27,595 nucleotides of DNA from Schizophyllum amplum (lineage: Eukaryota > Basidiomycota > Agaricomycetes > Agaricales > Schizophyllaceae). The notes below the pieces were generated by a model that searched no databases, was not told the origin of the DNA, and saw nothing but the letters and a program-made list of their open reading frames with translations. Shown here in pieces: positions 1-9,524 of this stretch. A program made the translations under genes and the position numbers. The stretch covers positions 1 through 27,595 of the forward strand of contig VDMD01000230.1 of assembly GCA_007026445.1 (NCBI GenBank), written 5' to 3'. How positions within the stretch are numbered: position 1 is the stretch's first letter; each line of letters begins with the position of its first letter.

Positions 1-99
1 CCGGGGGCGCGACGATGACGGTAAGGTGCAGGCGCGATAGCGGCCCAGTGACTCCACCCAAGCTTCGCCTGGTCCGTCTTCTCTGCGCGAGGGAGGGTG

Positions 100-107
100 T
101 ATAAATA
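100..107 (+). promoter_or_regulatory. TATA box of methyltransferase 1
   Basis: TATAAATA lies about 122 bp before the ATG at 229. A run of 15 C followed by a pyrimidine tract (151-175) sits between them, as is common in fungal core promoters. The assignment rests on sequence and position only. Confidence 0.5.
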
Positions 108-150
108 CGGGTAGGGCTGGGGTTGGCGTATACCGGCGTGCTAGCTTCCA

Positions 151-165
151 CCCCCCCCCCCCCCC
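151..165 (+). repeat. Poly-C homopolymer, 15 nt
   Basis: An uninterrupted run of 15 cytosines sits in the leader of methyltransferase 1, between the TATA box and the ATG. It is likely to vary in length between strains and to be prone to sequencing error. Confidence 0.9.
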
Positions 166-228
166 TTTTCCCTTGAATTTTCGAGTTTGGGTCTGCTTCA
201 AAGCTGCAATCAGCGTTAGCGATATAGG

Positions 229-1541
229 ATGGCGCTGGAGCTCGACAAACATGCCTCGTTCGCGGCGATCCCGGGGGTGATGAAGGTTAGGCAGATCATC
301 ACGGAGGACCCAAGTACGTGGGATGTGGCCTGGTGAGTCGACGTGTACAATGCGCGCGGGGGTTGCTGGGCGAATTGCGATTAGCCATCCTGTGGCGCGG
401 GTCTGCCTTGGAGACTAGAGGCGCGAGCAGTGCTGACGAGCGAGCGCGCAGGCAGCAACACGTGACGCCCTGGGATGGCGGGAAGACGCAGGTGGCGCTG
501 AAGGAGCTCGTCGAGAGCGGCGACGTCGACTTCCCGCGGGGAAAGGTGCTGGTGCCGGGTTGTGGGTCGGTGAGTGGGGTCGTCGAGGGTTGTGGCGCCG
601 TCGAGGGGTATAAAGGAGCGCGGCTGAAATAGCGAACAGGGCTACGAGGCGGTCTACCTGGCGACGGAGCTGGGGGTAACCACCACGGGCGTGGATATTT
701 CGCCGACAGCGATTTACGTTGCGAATGAGTGAGTTGGCGATGATCTAACGGTCGGGCGCCACCACTGCTGCTATATCGGTGTCACGGCTGCAGCTGCTGA
801 CCCATCCTGTCTTGCAGTGGCTGACCCATCCTCTCTTGCAGGAAGCTAGCAGAGTCCGCGCCGCCGGACGCGCCCGTCCGCTTCGAGGTCGGCGACTTCT
901 TCAACACGGAGGAGACGTATGATCTGGTGTTCGATTATTCGTGAGTAGGATCTCTTTCCCGTGCTGGGGACCTGGGGCGTTTACCTTGCTGTTGCGCGCT
1001 CGCCTTCCCCCACTTCACACTTCCCTTCACGCTTTCCTACACCCGCCTCTCCCTCACCTCACCTCACCTCACCCGCCTTCTCCTTCCCCCGACCTCACGC
1101 GCCACTGATTTTCTTTCTTTCATTTTTCAATCACCTGACCCCCCACCCAGATTCTTCGTCGCCCTCCCCCCGCGCATGCGCGCTGACTGGGCGCGGCAGA
1201 TGCGCACGGTGCTGAAGCCCGGCGGGCTCCTCGTCTGCCTCGTCTTCCCCATCCTGGAGGAGGACTCGGGGATTGGGCCACCGTACTTTGTGCGCCCGGA
1301 GCATTATGAGGAGCTGTTGGGGAAGGGGAGTGGGGTGGGGGTGTCGAGGGGTGAGATGGAGGAGAAGATCGGGGAGAAGGAGAAACACGGGGAGCAGGAG
1401 AGCTACGAGGAGGAGAGTGAGTCAAGCATGCAAAGCTGGGAGAAGGAGAGCTGGGAGAAGGTATACGACGAGATCCCAAAGTCGAGCATGGAGGGGCCGA
1501 GGAAAGGGAAAGAGCGGATGGTGGTCTGGCGGAGGGTATAG
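229..1541 (+). CDS. TPMT-family SAM-dependent methyltransferase, copy 1
   Basis: Five exons fit: 229-332, 452-569, 640-728, 842-940 and 1151-1541, giving 266 aa with all phases consistent. The protein has the TPMT/thiol methyltransferase layout: DPSTWDVAW then TPWDGG near the N-terminus, the SAM-binding motif I LVPGCGSGYEAVYLA, the acidic strand VGVDIS-like element (TTGVDIS), EVGDFF, then YDLVFDYSFFVALPP and LKPGGLLVCLVFP. Fungal members of this family methylate thiols, bisulfide, thiocyanate or halide ions; the substrate here cannot be read from sequence. The protein is predicted to be soluble, with no signal peptide or membrane segment. A charged Glu/Lys/Ser-rich stretch of about 35 residues before the C-terminal WEKVYDE...VVWRRV is absent from the paralogue at 10222-11326. 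Intron 4 is 210 nt and contains a short CCTCA repeat. The start is the first ATG after the TATA box and leads into the conserved N-terminus. Confidence 0.88.
797..841 (+). repeat. Tandem duplication of an intron 3' end
   Basis: A unit of about 24 bp is repeated almost exactly at the end of intron 3 of methyltransferase 1. Each copy carries CTGACCC, which could act as a branch site, a pyrimidine stretch and TTGCAG. The acceptors end at 817 and 841. Only the second keeps the reading frame. The first would lead within three codons to TGA. Confidence 0.85.
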
Positions 1542-2854
1542 GCGCCAAGCAAGCTGAATGTACTATAGGGCTACTTCGACAGAGCGAACGTTGCTGGGCC
1601 ACTTGTTGTTTGTAATATATTAATGAGCGTGTCATTGTTCTCGGCGTGACAATATTGTTCTCCAACAAGACCATCTTGGTCGGTCGGGCGTACCTCAGCA
1701 TCTGATTGCGATTGCGGTTATCTGTGGGGGTGGCTCATCGATGAGGTCCTTGGCTGAGATGGTGGGGAGACTCACGAGAGGTATATTGGGTAAGGCGGGT
1801 AGACCGAGTGCAGTGTCCTGAGAGGTGAAGGTGCTGCGTTCTGACGCTCAATCTAGGCATCTTAGTAGCAACTGCATGCATGCAGGTATCGGAGAGTATC
1901 GGCGTCTGCTAATGATCTGCTGATATCGTTCGTGGTCTTCATCACCTGTGACGGTAGGGCAGTGGGTCAACAAGGACGAGGCATGTCACCGTTCGTCATT
2001 GGTACCGAAAAGGGAAGGCTTTATTGTTCAGGAGAGGGTCGGGCCCGTGGAGAGACAGCTTGAAGGCTGATGATAGGAACACCTATGCCTCAGATGTCTG
2101 CTGAAGACCGACAGAGGCGAGACGAGAACTTGCTATGCGCTGGCAGCTTTGCGGCTTTGCCCAATGCCAAAAGGGAGTTGATAATACATTTACCGACCGA
2201 GTACACGGCAGTTTAGAACAGATGTGCGCCGTGAACGGAGAGGACAAAGACTCAGAGACGATTGCCACAATCAACCGCATGGGGGTCCCCTCCACTCGCG
2301 TTAGGTAAGCCGGCGGGGGTTTCCTTCCCAATTCCGGGTTTGTGTCAATTTGGGGTTGTTCCTGCAAGGCGGCGAGGCGGGGATGTCCAAAGCCAGCTTG
2401 TCCTCCCCCGTCACGTTCCCCGCGTCCTCGGCATCCGGGCGCTCTTTTTCGACGCTCGATACCTACCCACTCTGCGAGGAAAGAATTCGGTCTGTGTGCA
2501 GTGACGACACCCTGGAACGGCCCGAGCCCTTCAATGTACTATTGCTGCAATTGACCCGGCTCCAACTACATAACGCGTACAGCCGCCCCAGCATCATCCT
2601 CTCTCCCTCACCTACGCGTTCCACCGCCATCTACATCTGCACCGCTTCAGAGCCCCGTGCCGCCGCGATTGCGAACCGGGACGCGCATCGAACGCAGCTC
2701 GTGCGCGACGTTGTTCCCGTTTGAGTTTGTTTCCGGGAAACCCGAGCTTTTGTCTCCGCCCGACTCGAATACATCATTTCTACAGTGCTCTGACCTTGCT
2801 GGTGTGTACTTAAACCCCCAAACCACGATCCGAACGCTCACTCTTTCCCTCATC
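1542..2854. other. Gene-free stretch after methyltransferase 1
   Basis: No open frame here carries a recognisable domain. The frame from an ATG at 2383 to about 2724 has reasonable codon use in its first half, but it runs straight into the leader of the 2855 gene. It could be a leader frame or a very small gene. The rest looks like 3' and 5' flanking DNA. Confidence 0.4.
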
Positions 2855-4750
2855 ATGCAGCCGTGGTGGAACATGGCCACACAGTACAGTAACCCGTACA
2901 ATATGGCGCCCCCTCGAATACCTACAGGGTACCAGCCCCCGTACAACGGTGCGCCACCCATTCCCCAGGGCATGAACGTCAACCCGCAACAATGGCAGCG
3001 CGGCCGCTGGCAGTTCAATCCCGCCTACAACCCCGCCGCCGCTCAGCCCGCGCAAGCTCAGCCTGCCCCCTGGGTTGCCGGAAATCAATGGAGTCAGCCG
3101 CGTCAGCCGCCAGCCCAGCAGCAGCAGAGCCAACCATACAATCCGATATAAGCGGCAACCACGCGCCCCCAGCGCTGAATACCTCTCGTACAAGCTCTCC
3201 GACAATCCGCTCGGTCTTACGGACATGGCCTCGAGGTGCGCCACAATGCAAATGAGGGAAAGCGCAGTAGCTAACACTGGCCATGCAGAGAAGAACTCTA
3301 CGGTTCGAGTTCTGCGCAAACGCCTTGGGTCTGGGCCCCTACAGAGCTAAGGATGAAGATGAAGACGAAGACGAGGATCGGATAGTAGCCCTAGCGAAGG
3401 TCATGGCTCTAATCCGAGTCCCAGTCGACCTCGTCGCCAATCCTGCATGGTTATGAGGCGATAAGTTCCCGCCAGCCTCAGGAATAAAGCATATCACGCA
3501 TCCCACCACCCGGGCGATCCTGCGCACGCCTCCGGCCAACATGGCTCGTCTAACCGCATCAGCGTCAAGCTCGACGCGTCCGGGTGGCGCGGCGCCACAA
3601 ACGCCGGAGCGCCCGGCAGCCCTTCAGCCGACGTTCTCCTCGAAGATCGTCGTGAGCCGAACTACTATCGCTCGCAGTCGCGCGCCTCATCCGCGATGGG
3701 CCAGTCGGCGTCCCACGACTCGTCGCTCTCGGAGCAGATGCAGCGCGTCACCATCTCCTCCGCCACCCCCACGCCGCTCGGGCGGCACTCGTCCATGCCC
3801 ACCGTGCTCGAATCGAAGACGAGCCCGCCGAACATCATGGACTCGACGGTCACGCACGAGCCGGAGTCGATCCTCAGCCCGCTCCACATGAGCATGAAGC
3901 CGATGCAAGGTGCTAGCAGCCGCAGCGGCTCACGCGTCATTCCTCAGTGCCGAGCGGCGCGCTCGACGCGATCCCCGAGATGCCCCCGCGCTCTCAGCAT
4001 CGTCAATAGCGGCCATGAGCGCAAGAAGAGCCGGTCGAGCAGGCACACGAGCCCGACGGCGGGCCCGTACGACGAGCTCGACCGCGAGCCGACGCCGAGG
4101 CAGCAGCCGTCGAGGCAGGGCAATCCGCTCCCGCCGCCACCGCAAGAGAACGCGCATACCGGTGCCGTACAGCCTGCCGCCCGCGCAGAGCGCGTCATCG
4201 GGCACGCGGGCGCGCACGGGGCACGGCGGCAGCGCAGCGCAGCCACGACTATCGCGCCCGGTCTGCGGCGGACCAGCGGCGCTCGTCGTCGTCCGGACCA
4301 CAGGCCGGAGTACCGCTCGCCCTCGTCGGCCGAGCACCGCCCCTCCTCCAAGAACCCGCTGCCCGCGCCGCCCGAGGAGTCGCGCTTCGTGCCGCCATCA
4401 ATGATGTCGCCGCCGTCGGTGATGTCGCCGTCGTCGGGGCGCAAGCGGCGGCGGCGCGGGTACTGGAACCGGCGCGGGACCACCTGACGCGGACGGGTAC
4501 CTGATTTACGCGCCGGCGAAGCACAGCTATCCGAGCGAGCTGCGGCACTATCCGGACGGGGAGAACGGTATATGAACGAGGATGGAAGGACGGCGAGGTA
4601 CTCGGCGACAAGACCGGAGCTGCCGGAGAGTCTGCCGAGGCTGGGGAGGCCGCCTGATAGGCCGTATGAGAGTGTGAGCGGTTTGGGCTTTTTGGTGGTG
4701 CTGGGGTGAGCTGACGGGTTTGGATAGTTTTGCAGTATGTGGAGGTGTGA
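2855..4750 (+). pseudogene. Frame-broken Gln/Pro/Ser-rich protein gene, function unknown
   Basis: The gene starts at ATG 2855 (MQPWWNMATQYSNPYNM) and runs through a Pro/Gln/Asn-rich N-terminus to QSQPYNP. There one extra base (about 3144-3151) separates it from KRQPRAPSAEYLSYKL and DNPLGLTDM. A clean 53-nt intron follows at 3236-3288. Coherent Ser/Pro-rich segments then appear in alternating frames up to RKRRRRGYWNRRG near 4475. The tail DHLT, DGYLIYAPAKHSYPSEL, DGEN and NEDGRTARYSA needs further one-base corrections at about 4476, 4488 and 4570. A final intron (4674-4735) gives the end PYESYVEV and a TGA at 4750. I believe the tail resembles a recurrent basidiomycete protein of unknown function, but I recall no named domain. 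It is either a decaying gene or a locally poor assembly. The middle (about 3340-3560) is unresolved. Confidence 0.55.
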
Positions 4751-5404
4751 GGATGGTCCTGGGGACCCGGCATGCAAACGCACGACATCGACGACGGCAG
4801 TGACGACTGTTTGTGGCTCGTCGGACGAAGGTTACTCGCATACTTCAAGACTCACTCGCAGACCTGAAGATTTACTTACACATACTCGAAGGCACTCACA
4901 TCCTTGCATTTCCCCTGTCTAAGGGCAACTAGCGCTTCTGCCCATCTTCCTCCTATCCTCATCTCCCTTCTATCCATCCTGATCTCCATTTCCCCTCTCG
5001 GTGTGTTCAATCCTGTTTGGTGGTTACATATCTCATCTGAGGTATACGTACACATGTATCGTCGCACTGTATATTTGCCATGTATCCAACATCTCACATA
5101 TTACTCACTATGACCGTGTCAATTGTATGTTGTCTCGAATACAAGGACAGGTTCTGGTCGTCGCTTGGGTGGGAGGGTTGTCGAGAGGATTGGCAGGTGC
5201 AGACGCTGTGCGGAGTAGTGGGTTGGATTGGTGAGAAGACGTCGCCCAAACGGTATCTGGCACTTGAGCTCGTTGGATGGAATAGCTTGACAACAGGACT
5301 GGATGCACCAAACAGCGTAGGAGGAACGTGAAAGCGCTCTAGTGATTTGGGTTACAATATGCTGCGTAGACAAGCTCCTCCACGAAGTACGACCGTCCAG
5401 GGCC
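4751..5404. other. Intergenic region between two convergent 3' ends
   Basis: The region lies between the end of the frame-broken gene and the stop codon of ATP19 on the opposite strand. It contains only short frames without recognisable content and T/C-rich stretches that fit 3' untranslated sequence. No RNA gene or repeat is visible. Confidence 0.5.
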
Positions 5405-5807
5405 TCAGTGCGTCTCCTTCTCTGACTCCTCGATGAAGCGCTTGATGCTGTCCATCCTGCCGTTAGTCGTCGACAACCTGGCCTTTTAACATAAGAAAAA
5501 CACGCGTACAATTGCTCTTCCTCGCTACACGCAGCGTGTCAGCCTTCTGCACCGCACATGAGCCGCACTGCAACGCACCTGGAGCCTGCAGATATGGGGA
5601 CCATCTTCTCGACCTTCTCGGCGATGGTCTTGGGCTGGTCCTTCTTGGAGCCTCCGGACGCGGCCATGGCGATCGCGGCGGTGCCGCCGAGGACGGCGAT
5701 GGAGATGTACTCGCTCGCAATCTTTTTGCCAAAAAGGACGCTGGAAACGTGAGTACGGTGAGTGGGATGGCGGAGAAGGGAGGCGACACGGAGGCGCACT
5801 AAGACAT
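5405..5807 (-). CDS. ATP19: Mitochondrial F1Fo ATP synthase subunit k (Atp19-like)
   Basis: Three exons on the minus strand (5800-5807, 5579-5740 and 5405-5456) encode 73 aa starting MSYVLFGKKIASEYISIA. A single hydrophobic, small-residue segment (about residues 14-30) is followed by GGSKKDQPKTIAEKVEKM and the acidic/basic C-terminus KRFIEESEKETH. This order (short N-terminal segment, one membrane helix, and an F-I-E-type C-terminal tail) matches fungal Atp19. Atp19 sits in the inner-membrane Fo sector and is associated with the dimeric enzyme. The first exon codes for only two and two-thirds codons. Introns are 59 nt (5741-5799) and 122 nt (5457-5578). The gene shares a 235-bp divergent promoter region with snurportin. 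The family call is good but rests on a short protein. Confidence 0.75.
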
Positions 5808-6042
5808 GGTGTTGGACGGTAAGATTCAGAAACGCACGAGCGGGCAAAGCGTGACACGGCCAGCTGTGACCCGATCCGTGCCGCCGTCGCCCGCCGACAC
5901 GCGGGCACGTGCCGCTCATCAACGCGTGTTTTCCTAATAGTAATAGTAAGTAGCATTGAACTTGCTTTGAACCATCACCGCGACGCGCAGAAGAGCGCTG
6001 ATTTGTTCTCGATTGCGAGCTCCACAGGAACGCGATCTCTTC
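5808..6042. promoter_or_regulatory. Divergent promoter region, ATP19 / snurportin
   Basis: These 235 bp separate the ATG codons of ATP19 (minus) and snurportin (plus). A palindromic GCACGTGC (CACGTG core, near 5905) is present. No clear TATA box is seen. Regulation is inferred from arrangement only. Confidence 0.4.
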
Positions 6043-8058
6043 ATGGACAATAAGATGTCGGAATCTCCTCCTTCAGAGTTTAGCTCGCGGAAAGCGACGT
6101 TCAAACTCCCACCGAACGCGGTGAGGGATAAGGTATCGTCGCAGGAGGCGCGACGGCAAAAGGTGCGTGTGCGCTCAATCAATGCCTTGACATCTGCATC
6201 TTACTCCGTATCGGTAGGCGCTAGAGGAGCAGAAGCGAGTGAGTCGACCAAAACCTTGACCCGCGGTACCAGATCGAGCCTCATCAGCGACGCGCCGATA
6301 GGGTCGATTCAGCGCGGTTACAACTTGAAAGCTTTGCGAACATGACGCTCGACGACAACTCCTCCGATGAAGACCTACAGCCGTCTGTTGTCAAAAACAA
6401 AGGTGTTGCAGAGTACAGAACCATGCTGAACGAGGTGCGCTCCCCTGCGGTCGGGGCAACTATGCGGAACTGATCACTCACCAGGAGGAGCCCATGGAAC
6501 AGCAGCAGCAGCAAGACCCGCCCGCCGATGATGGTCTCCCGACTCAGTTCACGGGCAAGGGCCGGCGGAGGAAGGGGAAGAAGAAGAAGCGCAAGGCCGC
6601 CCCGGAGCGCAAGCCGAATCCCAAGTGGGCAGACAAGTGCATGTATGCAGAGCTGCTGGAGATGTCCGAGGACGCCCGTGGGACACGGACGGCATTCCGG
6701 ACGATATTGAGACGGGTTGGGTTGCCGTGGCGCCTGTGCCCGTGGGCAAACGGTGCTTAGTGGTGACAGCGATGTCTAGCGGCGCGGCAGGAACCGGTAC
6801 ATTGTCTTCCCGTTTCTTGTGAAAGGCATCTGAAGCGTATCTACAGTACCGAATACAACTCTGCGCTCAAGGCTACTGGGCAAGAGTCTAATGCCGCCGT
6901 TCCCCTCACCCTTGCCGCAGGCTACGGTCCTGGATTGCGTCCTAGACGACGGATGGAGAGATAATGGGATTTTGCACGTCCTCGACGTGCTCAAGTGGAA
7001 GGGACGCGACGTAACGGAGTGCGAGACTGCCTTTCGGTGTGTATGCGCATGCCTCATATGTATCTCCTCGCTCACCCAGGCCATCTGCAGATTATGGTGG
7101 AGAGACACCCGATTATCGGAGCTCCCGCCATCAGTCACTGTCCCGTCCTCGACATCTGCCTTCCCTTCCGCCCCTTTCGTCTTCCGCTCCTCTTCCGCAA
7201 CTGCTGCGACAGACGGGCTCAGTGGGGTTTCGGGCATCCCTCCGCTGTTGCCATCCACACCTCCAACGTCTACTCATCCGCCAACATCCACACATGCGAA
7301 AACATCCAATCACCCACCTAGTCATGGCACAGACACATGTGAACAGCGCTTCGCCTACCCCGTCCTCTTCGTACCCATACCCTACCACACAGACACAACC
7401 GTGTCCAATTTACTGAACATGGTTCTCCCCCTGGCGCGCGCAACGAGGCAGATTGAGGTGCCGCCCATTCGACACGTGCAGATGCCTCTGCCATCGGGTG
7501 CGCCCGAGGCGCAGGGAGACATGGACGTCGATGCAGTAGACGTCAGTGCAGCGCCCCCACCACGCCCATCTTCTGCCCACCACCCCTCGTCTTCCCACCA
7601 CCCATCGTCTACTCGCCCCGGCGCAACCATCAGCATCCACACGAGCATCACTACCGAGCCCCTGGTGCGCTCGTGCCCGTACCCCAACGGCGCGGATACT
7701 GCGGACGTGCTGCCCGATGGGCTGCTACTTTACGTCGCTGAGGCGAGCTACGAGGCGGGAACGAGCCCGCTCAGCAGTTGGCTTCCGCTCAGGAGCTACG
7801 AGCGGCCAGAGTATCCGCACCCGGCGGGGGAGAGGGCGCAGGAGACGACACGGAATATGCAAGCGATCATGGGGTCGGGTGTGCAGCGGGGCCCGAATGA
7901 CGGGCCGTTGGATGTCTTTACAAGGTCCGTTGACGTTCTTGGTTTTCCTTTGCGTTGGTGGGTCGTGTGGGCGCTGACACGCGCGCAGGTTGATACAAAG
8001 GCGGTGGGAGTGGCGACAAAGGATGCAGGGGCCAGGCGATGTGAATATGGAGGTTTGA
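6043..8058 (+). CDS. SNUPN: Snurportin-1 (m3G-cap snRNP import adaptor), one frame break
   Basis: Seven exons fit: 6043-6162, 6218-6238, 6288-6434, 6485-6796, 6847-7036, 7091-7924 and 7989-8058. They give 564 aa if one base is restored in the CCC run at 6675-6677. Without it the frame leaves the homologous path just before WDTDGIPDDIETGW. The N-terminus holds a basic importin-beta-binding-type region (QEARRQKALEEQKRRRADR, about residues 34-52). The cap-binding core shows GWVAVAPVPVGKRCLVVT (about 173-190), TVLDCVLDD, ILHVLDVLKWKGRDV and CETAFRLWWRD (about 226-268), then after an insertion LPDGLLLYVAEASYEAG and PLSSWLPL. Snurportin binds the trimethylguanosine cap of U snRNAs and carries snRNPs into the nucleus with importin beta. 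A Pro/Ser/Thr-rich insertion of roughly 190 residues splits the core. An in-frame ATG at 6055 is an alternative start. Confidence 0.83.
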
Positions 8059-8246
8059 CGGTTCACGCTACCAAAGGGCTTGACGATGCGTGCCATAACC
8101 CTTGAGTGGTCTTGGGCGCCATTTCCTTACGACTCACGACCCCGATCCCTGACAACCTACGACCTCGACGGTAGACGCGTCCCTTGCAATGCATAATACC
8201 GCGTCCTTGCAGTGGCTTGAAGATGGCCGGACCACAGTCACTGCTT

Positions 8247-8253
8247 TATATAT
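8247..8253 (+). promoter_or_regulatory. TATA-like element of the 8344 gene
   Basis: TATATAT lies about 97 bp before the ATG at 8344 and 190 bp after the snurportin stop. The spacing suits a core promoter for the orphan gene. Confidence 0.4.
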
Positions 8254-8343
8254 GACTTTCCGTTGTGCGTCGTGTGCTCCTCCCGACGCCTCTCCGCATA
8301 TGATACCCGCGCCCGAGTGGCCCTCTCGTACTAATCGCTTCGA

Positions 8344-9309
8344 ATGGCCAACCCGCCCGCAAGAGGACCGACGGACGCCAGGCGTTCCCGACGGCTAGCC
8401 AACAAGGCAGGTCGAGCCAACAACCAAGCAGCCGGATCTGCGACGCCACTCCCACCCTTAGCTCTGCCCCAGCTATCTGTTCCGGTGCCGCCTGCACCGC
8501 TACCGCAGCCGCCGCCCTTTTCGTTATCCCTGAAGCATGGGTCGCCACCACCGACGTGGGATGCAGCGATCGAGGAGTACGATCGGTGCGAGCAGCAGGG
8601 CAATATGGCTGAGGGCCTCGATGCCTTTATCGCCACGCTGCGCGAGATATACGACCAGGAGTTGGAGGCGTTGGAGCCTGACTCTGTGAAGGTCGCGCCC
8701 GCGCACGAATGGCGGCTGCCTGTGAGTGGCAAGGCCGGCGACAGCGACAGTATATCCGATGCCGCCAGGGAGAAGGACGAGGAGTCTACTGCGAGTCCAC
8801 GTTGGCGTACCTGTTGGAATCCGACGAATTGCGCTGAAGGGACGCAGTCGACACCGACACCGACTACCGACGATGTGTCCCTTGTCCGCCGGACAACGGA
8901 GAGGGAGTCTTGCGCTGTCGTTAAACGTCCTCCTCCAAACGAGTTGGCGGCGAAGGCTGACGTCTCCGATGAGATCGACCGCGTCGAAGGGACTCATAAG
9001 CCCTGCGCGAAGGTTTCTCCGAGTGTTCGCAAAGTGCCTGTGCTGCCTGCAGAGGAGCCGACGCCGCCCCCTGCAGAAGAGCCAGCGCTTCGAGAGGTCG
9101 TGGCCACAGACGACCCTGGTTCTCGCGCGTCTGCACGCTCCCAAGATTGTGCTTCTCCTTTGAGAGACCGTTCCTTGCAGCTGGCATCGAGGGCTGTGCC
9201 ATTGGTAACGTACTCAAAGAAGGGAAGGAAGAGGAAGGCGAGGGAGGAAGCAGGCGGTGACAGTGCCGTGCGGAAAGAGGGACGGAGTTGCATCTCGAAT
9301 GTGAACTAG
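8344..9309 (+). CDS. Hypothetical Pro/Ala/Glu-rich protein, intronless
   Basis: One uninterrupted frame of 321 codons starts at ATG 8344, downstream of a TATA-like element. I do not recognise a family. The N-terminus is basic (RRSRRLANKAGR, about residues 14-25) and could be a nuclear localisation signal. It is followed by a Pro-rich linker. Residues about 75-105 (WDAAIEEYDRCEQQGNM then LREIYDQELEALE) look helical and are the only part likely to fold. The rest is disordered, with a Pro/Glu repeat (PAEEPTPPPAEEPA) and a basic C-terminal patch (KKGRKRKAREE, about 295-305). Base composition and codon use resemble the neighbours. The uninterrupted frame supports a real gene, probably lineage-specific. 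Confidence 0.55.
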   Translation: MANPPARGPTDARRSRRLANKAGRANNQAAGSATPLPPLALPQLSVPVPPAPLPQPPPFSLSLKHGSPPPTWDAAIEEYDRCEQQGNMAEGLDAFIATLREIYDQELEALEPDSVKVAPAHEWRLPVSGKAGDSDSISDAAREKDEESTASPRWRTCWNPTNCAEGTQSTPTPTTDDVSLVRRTTERESCAVVKRPPPNELAAKADVSDEIDRVEGTHKPCAKVSPSVRKVPVLPAEEPTPPPAEEPALREVVATDDPGSRASARSQDCASPLRDRSLQLASRAVPLVTYSKKGRKRKAREEAGGDSAVRKEGRSCISNVN

Positions 9310-9458
9310 AGGACGATTGGCTGTTTCAAGAATCGACTGGAGGAAGAGTGGTTGAGTGGGATAGCTCGATACTTATGTAGAATCGCAAGTACTGCAAATT
9401 GTACCTCGCTCATATTTCTTGCTCATTTCTGTAGATTTGGGCCCGTGACTGGCTTACA

Positions 9459-9466
9459 GAAGAGCC
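9459..9466 (+). repeat. Left copy of 8-bp target site duplication
   Basis: GAAGAGCC directly precedes the left terminal inverted repeat and is repeated exactly at 9932-9939 just outside the right one. The boundary is ambiguous by one base at each end because the repeat could start with CAGG. Confidence 0.85.
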
Positions 9467-9524
9467 AGGACCCCTGATAATGGGCGACGAGGTTTGTTCC
9501 GCGGACCCCTTCTTTTGGGTACTT

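Noticed and set aside
4820..4829. Reverse-strand TTCGTCCGAC outside the transposon
   Set aside because: A single 10-bp match in a GC-rich window may be chance; no transposon ends are nearby.
3944..4848. Minus-strand open frames across the frame-broken gene
   Set aside because: They are Arg/Ser/Pro-rich without motifs. The plus strand carries the coherent segments, splice sites and C-terminal block.
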